Assembly (NCBI GenBank): GCA_030407315.1
Contig: JALQPE010001970.1
Span: 62,001 to 126,000 of the forward strand
DNA length: 64,000 nucleotides
Origin: Asparagopsis taxiformis
Lineage: Eukaryota > Rhodophyta > Florideophyceae > Bonnemaisoniales > Bonnemaisoniaceae
Reading direction: 5' to 3'
In this document: piece after piece, positions 53,326 to 64,000 of the stretch
Layout: each line of letters opens with the position of its first letter
How positions within the stretch are numbered: position 1 is the first letter of the stretch
Notes under the pieces: model-generated
Databases searched by the model: none
Told to the model about the DNA's origin: nothing
Seen by the model: only the letters and a program-made list of their open reading frames with translations
Translations under genes and position numbers: made by a program

Positions 53326-56300
53326 GGCGTCGCGTTCCCGCGTCCCATCAGCAGCGCCCAATCAAGGCGAAACCCTTGAACAGAACTAATGTCCAAAGAC
53401 GCAGACTCAAGCGCAGAGCGAACCGCACATTGGTAACTGTACCTGTGCATGCCGCCAGTCTCGCAATCAAATCAAAACATCCTATGCACCCTGCTTTCTG
53501 TCTAGATACAGGTGCCCCTCTATCAGTTATTGGACTAAGCGAAGCTAGGAAACTAGCAAACAGTGTCCGCAAAAGGCTGAGACTACAAACGTCTCGCCGT
53601 CGCTTCCGCTTCGCCGATGATACCTTTGATTCACTCGGACTATTGTCACTACCACTGGCTACGCCACCTGGTATCCCTACGATATTTGTCACCCTCGACG
53701 TTATATCTGCTGAAATTCCCGCGCTACTTGGACTTGACATACTTGACTGCCACAGCATGTATATCGACACAGTCCAGAATCTACTCGTCAAATGTACCGT
53801 ACTCAAGAGTGACGACTCGAAGTCACACATCTTGAAAGATTGGAATGTACCTGTGCACCGTCACAACGGACACGTTTATGCAGACATGTCCACGCCTGTG
53901 ATAACATTCTTTAACAGACAACAACTTGTCAAACTACACCGACAATTCTGTCACCCTTCTGCTGACAAGCTTTACCGGTTGCTCAAAAGAGGAAGACCTA
54001 ATGACACTACGCCAGAAACACTGAAGATACTAGAAGACATATCGAAACGATGTGACCCTTGTCAACGTATCCAACCAGCCCCAACAAGATTCAGAGTCAC
54101 ACTTGGTGCTGAAGACGTGAAGTTCAATGAAGAAATCCTAATGGACATTATGTACATTGACAACCGTCCCATACTCCATATCGTTGACGCCTCTACCCAC
54201 TTCAGTGCAGCCCGTTTTCTACCCAACGTCAGTGTGAAGACAATATGGTCAGTTCTAGTCGACTGCTGGTTTTGCATTTACACTGGTTTACCAAACCGAA
54301 TCCTGGTTGACCAAGGCACCTCTTTTGGTGAAAGCTTTGTACAGTTAGCTAGAGCTTCCGACGTTCAAGTTAACAAAACTGGTATTGAAGCCCATTCAAG
54401 CTTGAGCATATGTGAGCGCTACCACCAGCCGCTACGCAACACGTTCCGCAAGATCAAGCTGGAGAATCCTAACGCCTCTCCTGAATTGATACTGTCGCTA
54501 TCCGTGCACGCGATGAATAATACTCTTGGACCAGAAGGCCTAGTGCCCGTTGCCTTAGTATTCGGTGAATATCCGTCTACCCGCGTCCTGGGAGAACCCC
54601 CAGCACAAAAGCTAACACTAGAAAGCCGTGCGAAACTCGCCGAAGCTGCTCGCAATGAGATGCAGTATCAAATGGCTAAGCTACGCATCAATCGTGCCCT
54701 GCGTCACCAATCTCCTGCAGCCGCACATATCGCTTTTGAACCCGGACAAAACGCATTAGTCTGGAGAGAGAACATTATCGCTAATCGTATAGGTGAGTGG
54801 AAAGGCCCCTACGCCGTGTCGACCATTGACAGACAACGCAAGTTGATATATGTCAGAGATTGCCACATTGGTCCAGCCCGTCCTTTTGGTATCGCACAAG
54901 TCAAGCCATACCACACCCCCGAAGATAATGTTAATACCATGTTCATGAAGCTACATGACTCACTTCAATCATACCGCACGCCTGACATCATGCAACACGT
55001 CTACATGACTGAAACTCTGTCGCCTGACGATGATCGATGCAATTCACCGCAAATGACAGAGGCAAAACGGAATGAAATCCGAAACCTGATTGAAAGAGGA
55101 ACTTTCAAGGTAGTATGTCGTGAAGATCTACCTCTGGATGCTAACGTACTTACCGGAAGATTTGTGTTATGTATCAAGTCAACTCCTGACGGTAACATCA
55201 AGCATAAAGCTCGATTCGTTATCGGCGGACATCGAGACAAACTCAAGAATCTCATGGTACATACTACGCAGACGTTGCAACCGTCATCTATCCGTCTATT
55301 GCTGACGACTGCCGCAATGTTCAACTTTGACATTTGGACGTCTGATGTCAAACAAGCCTACCTACAAGCCGCCGAACCCCTTTCACGAGAAATATACATT
55401 AAGAGAGCCGTGCCAGAATTCGAACTGTCTCCACATGAATACCTGCAATTGCTCCGCCCTCTTATGGACTTTGTGAATCAGGAGACTTGTGGTTTGAAAC
55501 GTTGACCAACCATCATCGCGATAAGCTAGGAATGGTTAGCGCACGTTCAGATGCAGCCCTCTTCAGTAAGATGAAAGATAACCAGCTTATTGGTCTATCT
55601 GGAGTATATGTGGATGATATGTTACGCGTTGGTACTGATGAATTCAAGAAGTTATGCAGAAAGACATCTAAGGAATTTGATATGTCTGAAGATGACTGCC
55701 CTCCCTGTAACTTCACTGGTTTCAAGATTTCTTATGGTGATGACAACACCGTTGAAATATCACAGAAGGATTATTGTGAGAAGCTAAAGTTGATGCCTGA
55801 CGATGCCGCATACAGCACACTTTGCTCAGTGCGAATGCAACTAGCATGGCTATCCCACACTCGTCCCGACGCACTGTATGAGATATCACAGCTGACACAA
55901 ATAACTAGAGATCGCTTTGACGACAAAAGGCGTGATATCATCAAACGCGTCAACCGCCTGATCAAATATGTGAAAGAAAACAATGTCACTATCAAGTTCC
56001 CGTCATTGGATGATGACACGCTCAAGATAATTGGATTCTCAGATGCCTCGTTTGCCAGTAACCACGATTGCACATCGCACCTTGGTTACATAATCTTCAT
56101 CGGAGACTCCTCAGATCATGTCGTACCCGTACACTTTCGGTCATACAAGGCAGAAGAGTGACGAGATCTGTCATGGGGGCTGAACTTATCAGCTTTAGTG
56201 ACATGTTTGACACTGCTTTCACGCTTTCCCAAGAGCTTAAACAGCTACTACCTGGCCGAAACGTCCCTGTAATCTGTTTACAGATTCTAAGTCACTATTC

Positions 56301-56543
56301 GACGTGATTTCTAAAGGTTCGCGCACCTCAGAAAGGCGATTGATGATTGACATCACCAGCGCGAGAGAAGGATTCAAGAATAGAGACATTTCGGACATTG
56401 GGTTTGTCCGGAGTGGACATAATATCGCTGACGGACTGACTAAGTCAATGAATCAGTCGTCACTTATGCTATGTCTACGCAGCTCTAAGCTTAATGTGAA
56501 CCCTGAGCAATGGATTATGCGCTCTAGTCGTTCATCCCCTTAA
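53298..56543 (+). pseudogene. Copia pol region: protease, integrase, reverse transcriptase, RNase H, frameshifted
   Basis: The open stretch 53298-55505 has the protease site CLDTGAPLS near 53500 and an HHCC zinc region (LHRQFCHPSADKL to CDPCQR, about 53930-54066). Integrase acidic residues are Asp 54144, Asp 54309 and Glu 54414. The start of reverse transcriptase (ARFVIGGHRDK, DVKQAYLQA) follows. A 1-bp loss near 55463 moves the expected YGL motif into another frame (55487-56161), which carries the catalytic YVDD at 55607-55618 and RNase H SDASFASNHD. Further single-base shifts near 56150 and 56285 split RNase H, ending with ADGLTKSMNQ and the stop at 56541-56543. At least three lesions make it non-functional. 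Confidence 0.9.
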
Positions 56544-56607
56544 TAGATTGTAGTATGCCGATAGATGATTAGTACCTCCGCGACCAACCCCTCGCGAATG
56601 GGGGGAG

Positions 56608-57094
56608 TGACGATATCTCGCGACCGATCCGGATCAATGGACCTAGCTGTAAGGTCCGTGTCGCAGCTATCTACTGTAATTCGCTCGACCCGCCGTCCGG
56701 GAGAGCCGGCCGTCGGAGTCGCTCGCTTGTGTAGGTACTATAATCTACCCGCCATCCCCTTTACCGCTCTACTTTCCAGATAAGAGATTATGGAATTATA
56801 GAGTAAATAACGCGGTTCAACCCAAAGGTTGCGTCGCTGTTACTCTTCATTTTCGACAAACTTTCCAAACGTTCCACGCCTTCCTGTCGCAGTTCCACGC
56901 TCCCCTTTGCCTGTCCCACGCGCGCACCCGCTCGTCCACCGCCCGCTCGCTGACTACGCTACCGCTTGTTGACATTCCATTTGGAGCGTGACAACTGACC
57001 TGGTCTGTTTACCATACGTTGCTATCGGGTAACATACGGGGGCTTGGACCGCCGTCCGATAGTGACCTCTCGCTGAAAGGCAGTGCTTACGACA
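56608..57094 (+). repeat. 3' LTR of the copia element
   Basis: 487 bp, matching 50883-51372 apart from a handful of small differences. The right flank is CCACC (57095-57099). Confidence 0.95.
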
Positions 57095-60000
57095 CCACCG
57101 CCATACCCACGTTTCCTGGGGCCCATAGAATACAACAAGCGTTCATCGCTACTGAACAGGACGCAAAACACAGTGCAATATCCGACAGGTGATGTCCATA
57201 GTAGCTCACCACTCGGCACGTCCCAAAGACGAACGCTATGTCATCCAAGACGCTGAGGCAGTAAGTAGTCTCCCATCAGCGCCAATGCCACGCTGGTCAC
57301 CAATCCTGTGTGCCCCTTCGAACACAGTGCCACTGTCGTCGAACTTTTTCGTATCCCACGCACGGATCGTTCCATCCAACGATCCAGACACCATCACAGT
57401 TTCGCTTCCTCCATTGCCAGCGAACTCACTTCGTTGGCATTGCGCGGCGACAGTTCCAACTACTCTCCCGCTCGTTACATCCATCCACAGTAGTCGGCCT
57501 TTAGCAGTTCCTAGAACCACTTTCTTAGACGACGGTAACACTTGCATACAACAGATCCAATCTTCTTCGTCTTCTACTCTGCATGCATTGATTTCAACTT
57601 CTTCTCCTCTTTCCAGATAGTCACTTGTCCTCTATCATCGCATGAATATACAACTCCGAAATGCAGCAGTCGAAAAAAACACACCCACGATAGCACTATC
57701 TTCTTCTCCAACCAGCGTCTTCTTCACCCTCCCATCTCGACCATCCAACACCCAAATCTTCCCCCTCCCCCCATCCAATAATCACTTTCTTCCCCTCCAC
57801 TCCTCAGAATATGCATGTTCCATGACCCTCTACCTCCAGTACACGTCGCAACAAGCTTCTTCCCACTCCTCAACACCCCAGGCCCACAACGAGCCAAGGC
57901 CGCTCCGCATACTCCTCAATACTACACGCTATTCGCTCTACAACCCACTCTCGCTCTCAACATCGCAAAGTCGCCCAAATAGTTGAAACGTACATCTTCT
58001 CGGATTATTCACGCAGTAAGGCACCGTACAACTCTCCATTGCCCTTGTGACAACGTCCAGATCACGGACTACTCTTCTTCCAATTTCTCCCTTCTCTTCT
58101 TCTTCGAAATGCCTTCGTACCAGTTCCAGCTCGCTCATGACCTTCTGGAAACGGTGCTCGTTCTTCATTCTTATTCATCTTCTCGATCCACCGATAATCC
58201 GTCAACAGTGGATATCCATATAACCAGGCGACATGCCAACTCTAGTGTCTGCGCAGGCACAACAATTCTTTATAGTCCAACAGGTATGGGCCGTTATCGC
58301 TAACCGGACTGCGTGAGTTCGATCTCACAAGCACCGCTGCATCATAATTATTCAACACGGCGACGCAAACCGCAATCACATCACAGCGACGACAAATCCC
58401 GCTACGACAAGTCAACAACAAGACTCTTATCTATTCAAGACAGGGCTCCAACGCCTCAGGCTACTACGCCTCCTACCGCTTCACCGCTTGCCCAGGGAGC
58501 GGGGGCGGTGTTGGGATATTCATATCTCATCTCCTCCCTGGCCCAATCGGCTCCGCTCCGTTGGGATATCCATATAACCAGGCGACATGCCAACTCTAGT
58601 GTCTGCGCAGGCACAACATTCTTTATAGTCTAACAAACAGCTTCAGCGCAGCACTCACCGCCCAGCTCCGAGCAGGTGTCGCACAATGTTTCGCTCATGT
58701 ACTGTCATCTTTCTTCCAGCTCCCACCATTCATGTTCTTCCATATCCCTCTCCCATTGCTTCCATTCCCCCGACGCCACGTATGTATCCACCAGCCGCCC
58801 ATGCCACTTCTCCCTCCACCTTCTCTCTCACTCATCTTCACACTCATATCCAGCACCAAATCGTGCACCCCCCCACTCCCACAATCCCTTGGCCTCCTCA
58901 CACACTTCGGATACCAGACTGTTTCGTGACAACATCGCCACTCCTGCTGCACACTGTCACACCCCACATCCGCTCAAACACATTCACCGGCACTATCATA
59001 TGCTTCTGCACAATGCAACAGCGATCGAAACATGTCTCTCGCACTCAGTTCATCTGCCAGTTCTTCTGTCCTCTTTGTCGACTCCACCTCTCCTCCAGAA
59101 ACGTGCACACTGTCTCCACTGCACTAGTCAGGCCGGGTGTCCACCTCCCCGTTCGGCACCGCCGAGTGTCGAGGCTTCGTCTTCAGTCGCCCCCAGTACA
59201 CATGATGGCACTCTCGTCACACCGACCCAGCTTCCGGTCTATCGCCTGCCCTCACTCCAGAGCCAGCAACACTCAGAGCAAGCGCCAATCCAGCACACGT
59301 TTCGATAATGCAGCGCAGCAGGAGTGCTGGTTTTCAGCAGAGAGCGACGGGACATCGGAGGTATCGATTTTGGCATTGCGGCAGAATATGCCGAGCGCCT
59401 TTTCCGCGTCCAATTCCTCGGGATGAGTGGTACTGTGACGTCTGCAAGGTCATCGGCATATCACTGCTCCGTGTCGATGTCAGCATTCTCAACAAACCAT
59501 TGTCATTGCATTGCACCACATGTAACATCACACACACCAACTTGTACACACTCGCATTCACATCCCAGACATCATCGAAGAGCAACAGGAAATGTTTGGT
59601 CACGAGATGCTTCATGAGTGGGTGACCATTTGTGCGGTGCGTGTGGGCTCGGAAGCGGCCAGTTCAGTGAAAACTTGTGAAAATTTGGGAGTGTGGATTT
59701 GACAAATGCTTGTAGTTGCGGACAAAGGAGGAGAGCGCGTAACGTCGTGACCAAGTTCAAAGAACCACACACCGTCATGGTATTTTCCATGACAATCACT
59801 GTCATTGCCAAGAGCGCCACAGGATGGTGGTCTTGCCTGCGCCGCCCATACCGACAAGTGCGATAGAGTGTTGTCGATGAATCGTCGGACAGAAGGGCGC
59901 GCCTTCACAGCATTCTCGGGGGTGGTGGAGGACGGTGACAGGTTCGAGTATGGGTCGCTGGATAGGTGGGACGTAATGGGATCTTTGACGAGGTGCACTG

Positions 60001-60267
60001 GGGGAGCAGAGTGTGAAGGGTTGAGCAGTGGAGTGGGGTCGGAGATGAATGTGGTGGCGGTGAGGACGTCGGGAGTGTTGACGAGACGGGCATGTGCGCA
60101 GACTGGTGCTGGTGTGGAGGATGAGGCGGGAGAGTGGTGGTCAGTTGAGGCGTTGGTTGAGGTGTGGGTTGGTTGTGTCGCTAGAAACAGGAGCACTGGA
60201 AGACGGTGGGGGTGGAGGTTGTGGGATTAGGAACGGAAGAGTTTGGTTCGGAGAAGGAATTGCCCAT
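57095..60267 (-). pseudogene. Receptor gene E, 5' part: N-terminus, NB-ARC and first WD40 blades
   Basis: Reading minus from ATG 60267: MGNSFSEPNSSVPNP, a good myristoylation consensus (G2, S6). The frame closes at a TAG after 28 codons and continues in shifted frames through a Pro/Ser-rich region. The P-loop GMGGAGKTT is at 59853-59827, with DGVWFFELGHDV just after. Kinase-2 LLLFDDVWDVNASVYKLV is around 59600-59550 and VHDLVLDMS at 58870-58849. The linker LLTDYRW is cut by the miniature LTR element at 58209-58635, then resumes (FQLFGRLCDVESESG, about 57960). WD40 blades (MVSGSLDGTIRAWD) follow down to the copia element. Multiple frameshifts show that decay goes beyond the two insertions. Confidence 0.85.
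58209..58635 (+). mobile_element. Miniature LTR retroelement (TRIM-like) inserted in gene E
   Basis: The 427-bp unit has 74-bp direct terminal repeats at 58209-58282 and 58562-58635, both containing GATATCCATATAACCAGGCG and CTAGTGTCTGCGCAGGCACA. It is flanked by the 5-bp duplication AACAG (58204-58208 and 58636-58640). It starts TG and ends CA. Directly after the left repeat, GGTATGGGCC resembles a damaged copy of the half-tRNA primer site seen at 60683. The interior of about 280 bp has no coding capacity. About 30 bases after the primer site is GAGTTCGATCTC, which looks like a pol III B box. Such short non-coding LTR units are called TRIMs and depend on other elements. Confidence 0.88.
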
Positions 60268-60626
60268 GGTGCGATATGATACGTGTGAGAGAACAGTGGA
60301 GAGAGGGGAGCGTAGTAGTGGAGACTAATGAACGAATGGAACGGTAAGAACGGAAGCAGCAGCGCGCAGAAGGTTTCGGTGATACAAGAGTAGAAGAGCG
60401 GCGGTGTGCGTAGAAGTGGACGAGAGAATGTGTTTGTCGTTGGGGTCAGTCCGAAGAGCGATGACGTTGAAGTCTTCAAGGCGAAGAGATAAGGACGGAG
60501 GCAGTGCTACGGAAGATTTCAGCGATACGAGAGTAGAAGAGTCGGCAGGGCGCAGAGTTGCAGAGAGGTGTTTGTTGAGGGCAATGGTAGGCGATGGCGT
60601 TGGGGAGCGATGCGTTCAAGTCGGAC
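60268..60626. other. Upstream region of gene E
   Basis: Presumed 5' UTR and promoter of gene E on the minus strand. Two related direct segments (GATACAAGAGTAGAAGAG at about 60381 and GATACGAGAGTAGAAGAG at about 60524) indicate a local duplication of about 143 bp. No coding gene was recognised. Confidence 0.45.
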
Positions 60627-60682
60627 TGTTAGAATATAAGAATGTTTGCCTGCGCAGACACAACATCTGTATTCGTCTAACA
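60627..60682 (+). mobile_element. LTR of the miniature LTR family, with inverted ends
   Basis: It begins TGTTAGA and ends TCTAACA, and contains TGCCTGCGCAGACACAACAT like the LTRs at 58209 and 30280. It is followed without a gap by the primer-binding-like sequence at 60683. A matching right LTR was not found nearby, so this is the left end of a truncated element. Confidence 0.75.
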
Positions 60683-60699
60683 GGTTATGGGCCCAGCAC
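60683..60699 (+). promoter_or_regulatory. Copia-type half-tRNA(iMet) primer binding site
   Basis: GGTTATGGGCCCAGCAC begins directly after the LTR end. It is complementary to the anticodon-loop region of initiator-Met tRNA, the internal priming site known from Drosophila copia. A T-arm-like CCGGGTTCAACTCCCGG (about 60723-60739), matching a pol III B box, lies a short way downstream. Confidence 0.7.
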
Positions 60700-60739
60700 T
60701 CCGCTGCACACTTCACACCATCCCGGGTTCAACTCCCGG

Positions 60740-61124
60740 ACGACTACACACAACTTCCCTCCTCGTCCGGCCAAAATAGGCAGTTCTAAATACCGTGAGT
60801 GTTGGATAATAGGTTTTCAAGGCACGCAGAAAGTATTTAACTTCGGAACGTCAAGCTTCGAAACGAATATTTGGCGGATGGAATGGTATTTCGGTACAGT
60901 ATGCGCTCCGCATGAACAGATTGGATGTGACAAGAAATTGATCTATGCTAGCGGCTGTATAGCTCGGCCACCGAGCAGCGCCGGCGGTTCACGCACTACC
61001 CCATCCTCCATCCGAGGCTTGCTCTACTCGTCAGATCGATACCATATGCCTTGAGAAGCGCAGCAACTTTCAGTGCCGGCGAAAGAACACTATTTCGATC
61101 ATTTCCGCCCCAGCAGTTAACGCA
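60740..61124. other. Leader region of the right-edge reverse-transcriptase element
   Basis: Probably 5' flank or UTR of the element whose coding part starts at 61125. No gene, terminal repeat or tRNA could be supported in it. Confidence 0.35.
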
Positions 61125-63370
61125 ATGGTACCTACGCCTGGTCAAGCCGGCCCTGCAAGATCTGGAGTAGCTCGAAGATACCCAAGGTTTACTGAGGGAG
61201 TGGAAAGGCCTGCATCGAGGCAACGTTTGGATCCAGGAACTGCAGGACCCGGCGAAGCGTCTACCGGGGGAAACAGCGCTGGGAATCCATCCCCAGTTCC
61301 TACATCTAACCCACCTCTACACTATTCGACCATAAGTACAACTGACGTATCACATTTTCTCAGCCTCACAAGTGAGCAGCTGACTAGTCTATACCACACT
61401 GTACCGCCCTCGGTACAGCAGAAATTTCCCTTAAACATATCCAATCCACTTGAATCGATACTGAGAATCCGAGATGAATCTCGACAGCGGACTAATCGCC
61501 AGAGATCCGATGCAGACCACGAGAGAGATTTTGAAAAGATAATGGAGATGACACCAATTGAACTCCAAAACCTCTCGAGAGTAACCCGGCACATTTAGAA
61601 TCCCTAATTCATTCGGCGCGGCACGCTAGAGACAACCTTCCGATACTCACTGGGGGTAACTCCGAGCGCGCTGCAATGGCAAACCTATCCACCGCACTCG
61701 CTTGGAAGGTGAATGCAGTCAACGATTTATTAGTACTTCAGGAGGAAAAGTGTGATAATCTGCAGTCGAAGCTTGATAATAATAATCCGACCTCGGTACA
61801 CCCGACTTATGCTCCAACTATACTAATGGCACACTCCCTATTCGAATCGACGAAAACACGCCCTCCATTGGCGGGGTTCCACTCTCGGCGACCCCTGCTC
61901 AGCAACTGGAAGGAATGGATTTTCAGGGGGGCGGAAGAGCGCTGTGCGGCTTCCGTCTCAGATCCCATTTTATCCAACGCATGGCACAACACCGGTGTCC
62001 TTGGCTGTCACCGAAATTCTAGGCCCGTCAATTCTGTACAATTTCATAAAGCACGGACAGATGGTGGAAACATACGTGCGCTCTCGTCCATATTGGCAAA
62101 ACCAACAACATCCAGAGCAAATCGAGCTCGAAGCATTGACGCATGCCAGAGCGATCCACCTCACGTTGATGCAGTACCCCTCACCCTCAGCAGCAATATT
62201 GGCTTGTCCATGGATGGAAGTCGTACTCCGCCGCCTTACACACTTCTAAAGGTAGATGAAACCCATGCCAAATATCCCCACCTGTCGCGAACAACCATAT
62301 GGGAAGGCTACAAACCAGCGCTAGAATCCCAGCGCGACGATGGTCTGATCGTACCAGTACTCGAAAATACGAGAATACAGCATATTGCAGCAGAAACACG
62401 AACGAATGCGGCAATGTTGCGGATGAATCCTGGCTCAAGAATGACAAGCGTACCTCAGGGACGACAAAGGAGAAGAATAATCGACGCAATGGGGAGGAAA
62501 GGACAGCAGAGGACCTCAGACCAGAGGGGGGGCATCAGAACCGATGACGGAAGGTTCCTGGTCCGGACTTTCCCAATATATCGCCTATCTTCTACCCCGC
62601 CAGACGGTACCGCTATGCATGCAATGAAAGCACTAGACTTTTTGTACAATGGAAAGAAATCGCTAACTGCCACTGACGTCTCACGCAGAGAGATATCCCA
62701 GAGAGCTGCCAACTCGATAATCAGACGACTAACTGACCTACGTGACGAGGTCGGTGTGCACGTTTTCGATAGTCTAACCCTGAGCTCCCGAGCAATCCAA
62801 CCACCTGCTTCTTGCCCTGGCGAAGATGCTGACTGGAGCATGGTGATGCAGCTAAAGGAAATCACCTCCCCTAATGCCGACTCGCGCGGAAAATTTACCC
62901 TCCTTGATACCAACCGCATCGATCTCCCGGAAGTACCTGTCACATCAGAGCCTGTATGGGTTGAAATGATGCCGGAAGAAATACAGCAGAAGTTTTCAGA
63001 TCCCCATCTAAAGTTTTTCTACGATCCGATGATGGAAGCGTTGGATGCGTCGATAGAATCTCCAAGATCTCGAGTACACTCGCTCAAGGGCCACTACCCG
63101 CGAATTCTGGAAAAAGCCTATCGCGTAGGAGTAGTCGACTGGTCAGATCCGAAGACGGTGTCCATTGAATACTCGAAACTTGCCAAACGACTAACTATGA
63201 CGTCCTTCGCTGTTCGCAAAGACGAAAAGAAAGACAGGATGATTAGCTGGCCACGTTTCCAGAACATGATCCTTCCTGACCCCCTTACACTGAGCTGCCA
63301 ACACCAGATTTGTTCTCTACTATACGAATTGAGAAAGAAGCGAAGCTTGAAGGTTTTTACTTCGACATAA
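61125..63370 (+). pseudogene. Unclassified retroelement, gag-like and pre-RT region, frameshifted
   Basis: A first frame (ATG 61125 to TAG 61598) has a Gly/Pro/Ser-rich start and a charged helical region (RIRDESRQRTNRQRSDADHE). Its natural continuation (LESLIHSARHARDNLP) is in the frame of the second open stretch, which includes ATG 61676, so a 1-bp indel near 61590 separates them. Between about 61960 and 62245 a different frame (VTEILGPSILYNFIKHGQMV) looks more protein-like, suggesting a pair of compensating shifts. The second stretch contains a short coiled-coil-like part (NDLLVLQEEKCDNLQSKLD) and ends in DRMISWPRFQN, typical of the entry into a reverse-transcriptase domain, just before another shift near 63282. 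Confidence 0.65.
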
Positions 63371-64000
63371 GCAACATGTTTCACAACATTAGGTTACCAA
63401 AAGCGCTGGCAAAACTCATGCCGCTGACCCCAGTGACAGCGAGTTCACTGAGCGAACGGACTATCGCTGGAATCGAAGCCAGTTTTGGCAGGTCAATACA
63501 ACCTTCTGAAAAGATTCGCCCAATACAAGCGACACTGCCTATGGGATTCAAATGGGCAGTCTATATCGCCCACACTCTTGCTGCTCGATGCATGAAGCGT
63601 GCGTTCGACATAGTGCGATCTGCACCGGTCGCAAGCCAGCTTCCATCCGATTCAAGACTTGTTCAGTTGCATCGCAACGATAGACTACAACATGTGAGAG
63701 CCGGAGACGTTCTGTTGCTCCACATCATCGATGACGTGAACCCAGTGTGTATCAACTGGAATCCAGACGTAACAATTCTCTTCAATCACGTGTGCTCAGA
63801 GGTATTCGAGGCGCACGGACTCCCTCGAAAAACAGGCAAGTCCTCCCCGCTGAATACAGTAGTGACTGACAAAATGCCGTTCATGGGCTGGTCATTCGAC
63901 TTCACCAGACAAATACTCCGTCCGTTGCCGAAAAAATGCACGCGCAATTGCAGACGCCGGAGAGTCCTGGCCAGCAGACCGTATCGCCAGAAGCACTCAA
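63331..64000 (+). CDS. Reverse-transcriptase domain of the same element, open at the window end
   Basis: The frame has no stop from 63331 to the window edge and continues outside. The motifs are those of a reverse transcriptase palm: GFYFDISNMFHNI with the first catalytic Asp at 63364-63366, LPMGFKWAVYIAHTLA at 63535-63582, and the xxDD box IIDD at 63724-63735, followed by FMGWSFDF. The LPMGFKWA form of the second motif differs from the Ty1/copia YGL and Ty3/gypsy PFG forms, so this is not from either family seen in the window. I cannot place it among DIRS-like, LINE or other groups from sequence alone. Upstream coding is in another frame because of a lesion at the C5 run near 63282. Confidence 0.75.

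Larger units (their letters stand above)
50883..57094 (+). mobile_element. Ty1/copia LTR retrotransposon inserted in gene E
   Basis: The LTRs are 490 bp (50883-51372) and 487 bp (56608-57094), each starting TGACGATATC and ending GCTTACGACA. The 5-bp target duplication CCACC lies at 50878-50882 and 57095-57099. A polypurine tract, AATGGGGGGAG, precedes the 3' LTR. The LTRs differ by a few indels and substitutions (GGTGAGTC/GGAGTC, GGTTACTATA/GGTACTATAA, TTCCATTCTC/TTCATTTTC), so the insertion is older than the gypsy insertion at 23905. The internal order gag, protease, integrase, reverse transcriptase, RNase H is that of Ty1/copia. Several frameshifts and a stop make it non-autonomous. It points opposite to gene E. 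Confidence 0.95.

Noticed and set aside
58283..58340. tRNA gene suggested by a T-arm-like GAGTTCGATCTC
   Set aside because: No acceptor, D or anticodon arms can be formed, and the T loop is one base short. It lies inside a TRIM directly after its LTR.
60683..60745. tRNA gene suggested by CCGGGTTCAACTCCCGG and GGTTATGGGCCCAG
   Set aside because: The first part is complementary to initiator tRNA rather than tRNA-like in sense, and no acceptor stem encloses the T arm. A retroelement primer site plus B-box-like motif explains it better.

Overview
The window reads as eukaryotic nuclear DNA, probably from a red macroalga. The evidence is several kinds of LTR retrotransposon, very long intron-free reading frames, AATAAA signals just behind stop codons, no ribosome-binding sites or operons, and extensive segmental duplication. 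The red-alga assignment is an inference from general features (compact, intron-poor genes in a retroelement-rich genome); no species marker gene was seen.

Layout. 1-5.5 kb: 3' end of a chromodomain-bearing Ty3/gypsy polyprotein and a long, very CpG-rich non-coding tail with tandem repeats. 5.5-7.5 kb: truncated, stop-riddled copy of a second gypsy family. 8.9-13.3 kb (gene A), 17.4-21.4 kb (gene B), 33.8-38.5 kb (gene C) and 41.0-45.7 kb (gene D): four same-strand paralogues of a large NLR-like receptor with the order N-terminal acylation motif, Pro/Ser-rich region, NB-ARC ATPase, helical linker, about 11 WD40 blades, and a C-terminal TIR domain. Only C is intact. A fifth member (E, minus strand, 49.2-60.3 kb) is split by a 6.2-kb Ty1/copia element and by a 427-bp miniature LTR element. 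A sixth (F, 32.3-32.5 kb) is a small C-terminal remnant. 23.2-29.8 kb: a gene for a secreted, cysteine-rich two-module protein, cut cleanly by a full-length gypsy element (23905-29143) with identical LTRs and a 4-bp target duplication. 61.1-64.0 kb: an unclassified reverse-transcriptase element running off the right edge.

The receptor genes appear to have evolved by tandem duplication, exchange of NB-ARC blocks between copies, and decay. A and B carry one NB-ARC type and C and D another, while all share nearly the same WD40-TIR half. D's N-terminal region contains an A-type and a C-type segment side by side. A and B lost a working TIR by independent lesions; D keeps TIR but lost its start codon and has two frameshifts. 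By analogy with NLR proteins, C would sit at a membrane through its MGNCC N-terminus, sense a ligand through the WD40 propellers, oligomerise through NB-ARC, and signal through TIR NADase activity. That model is inference from domain order and motifs. The long intergenic stretches hold duplicated flanks of these genes, LTR debris and a foldback element; no RNA gene or CRISPR array was found.
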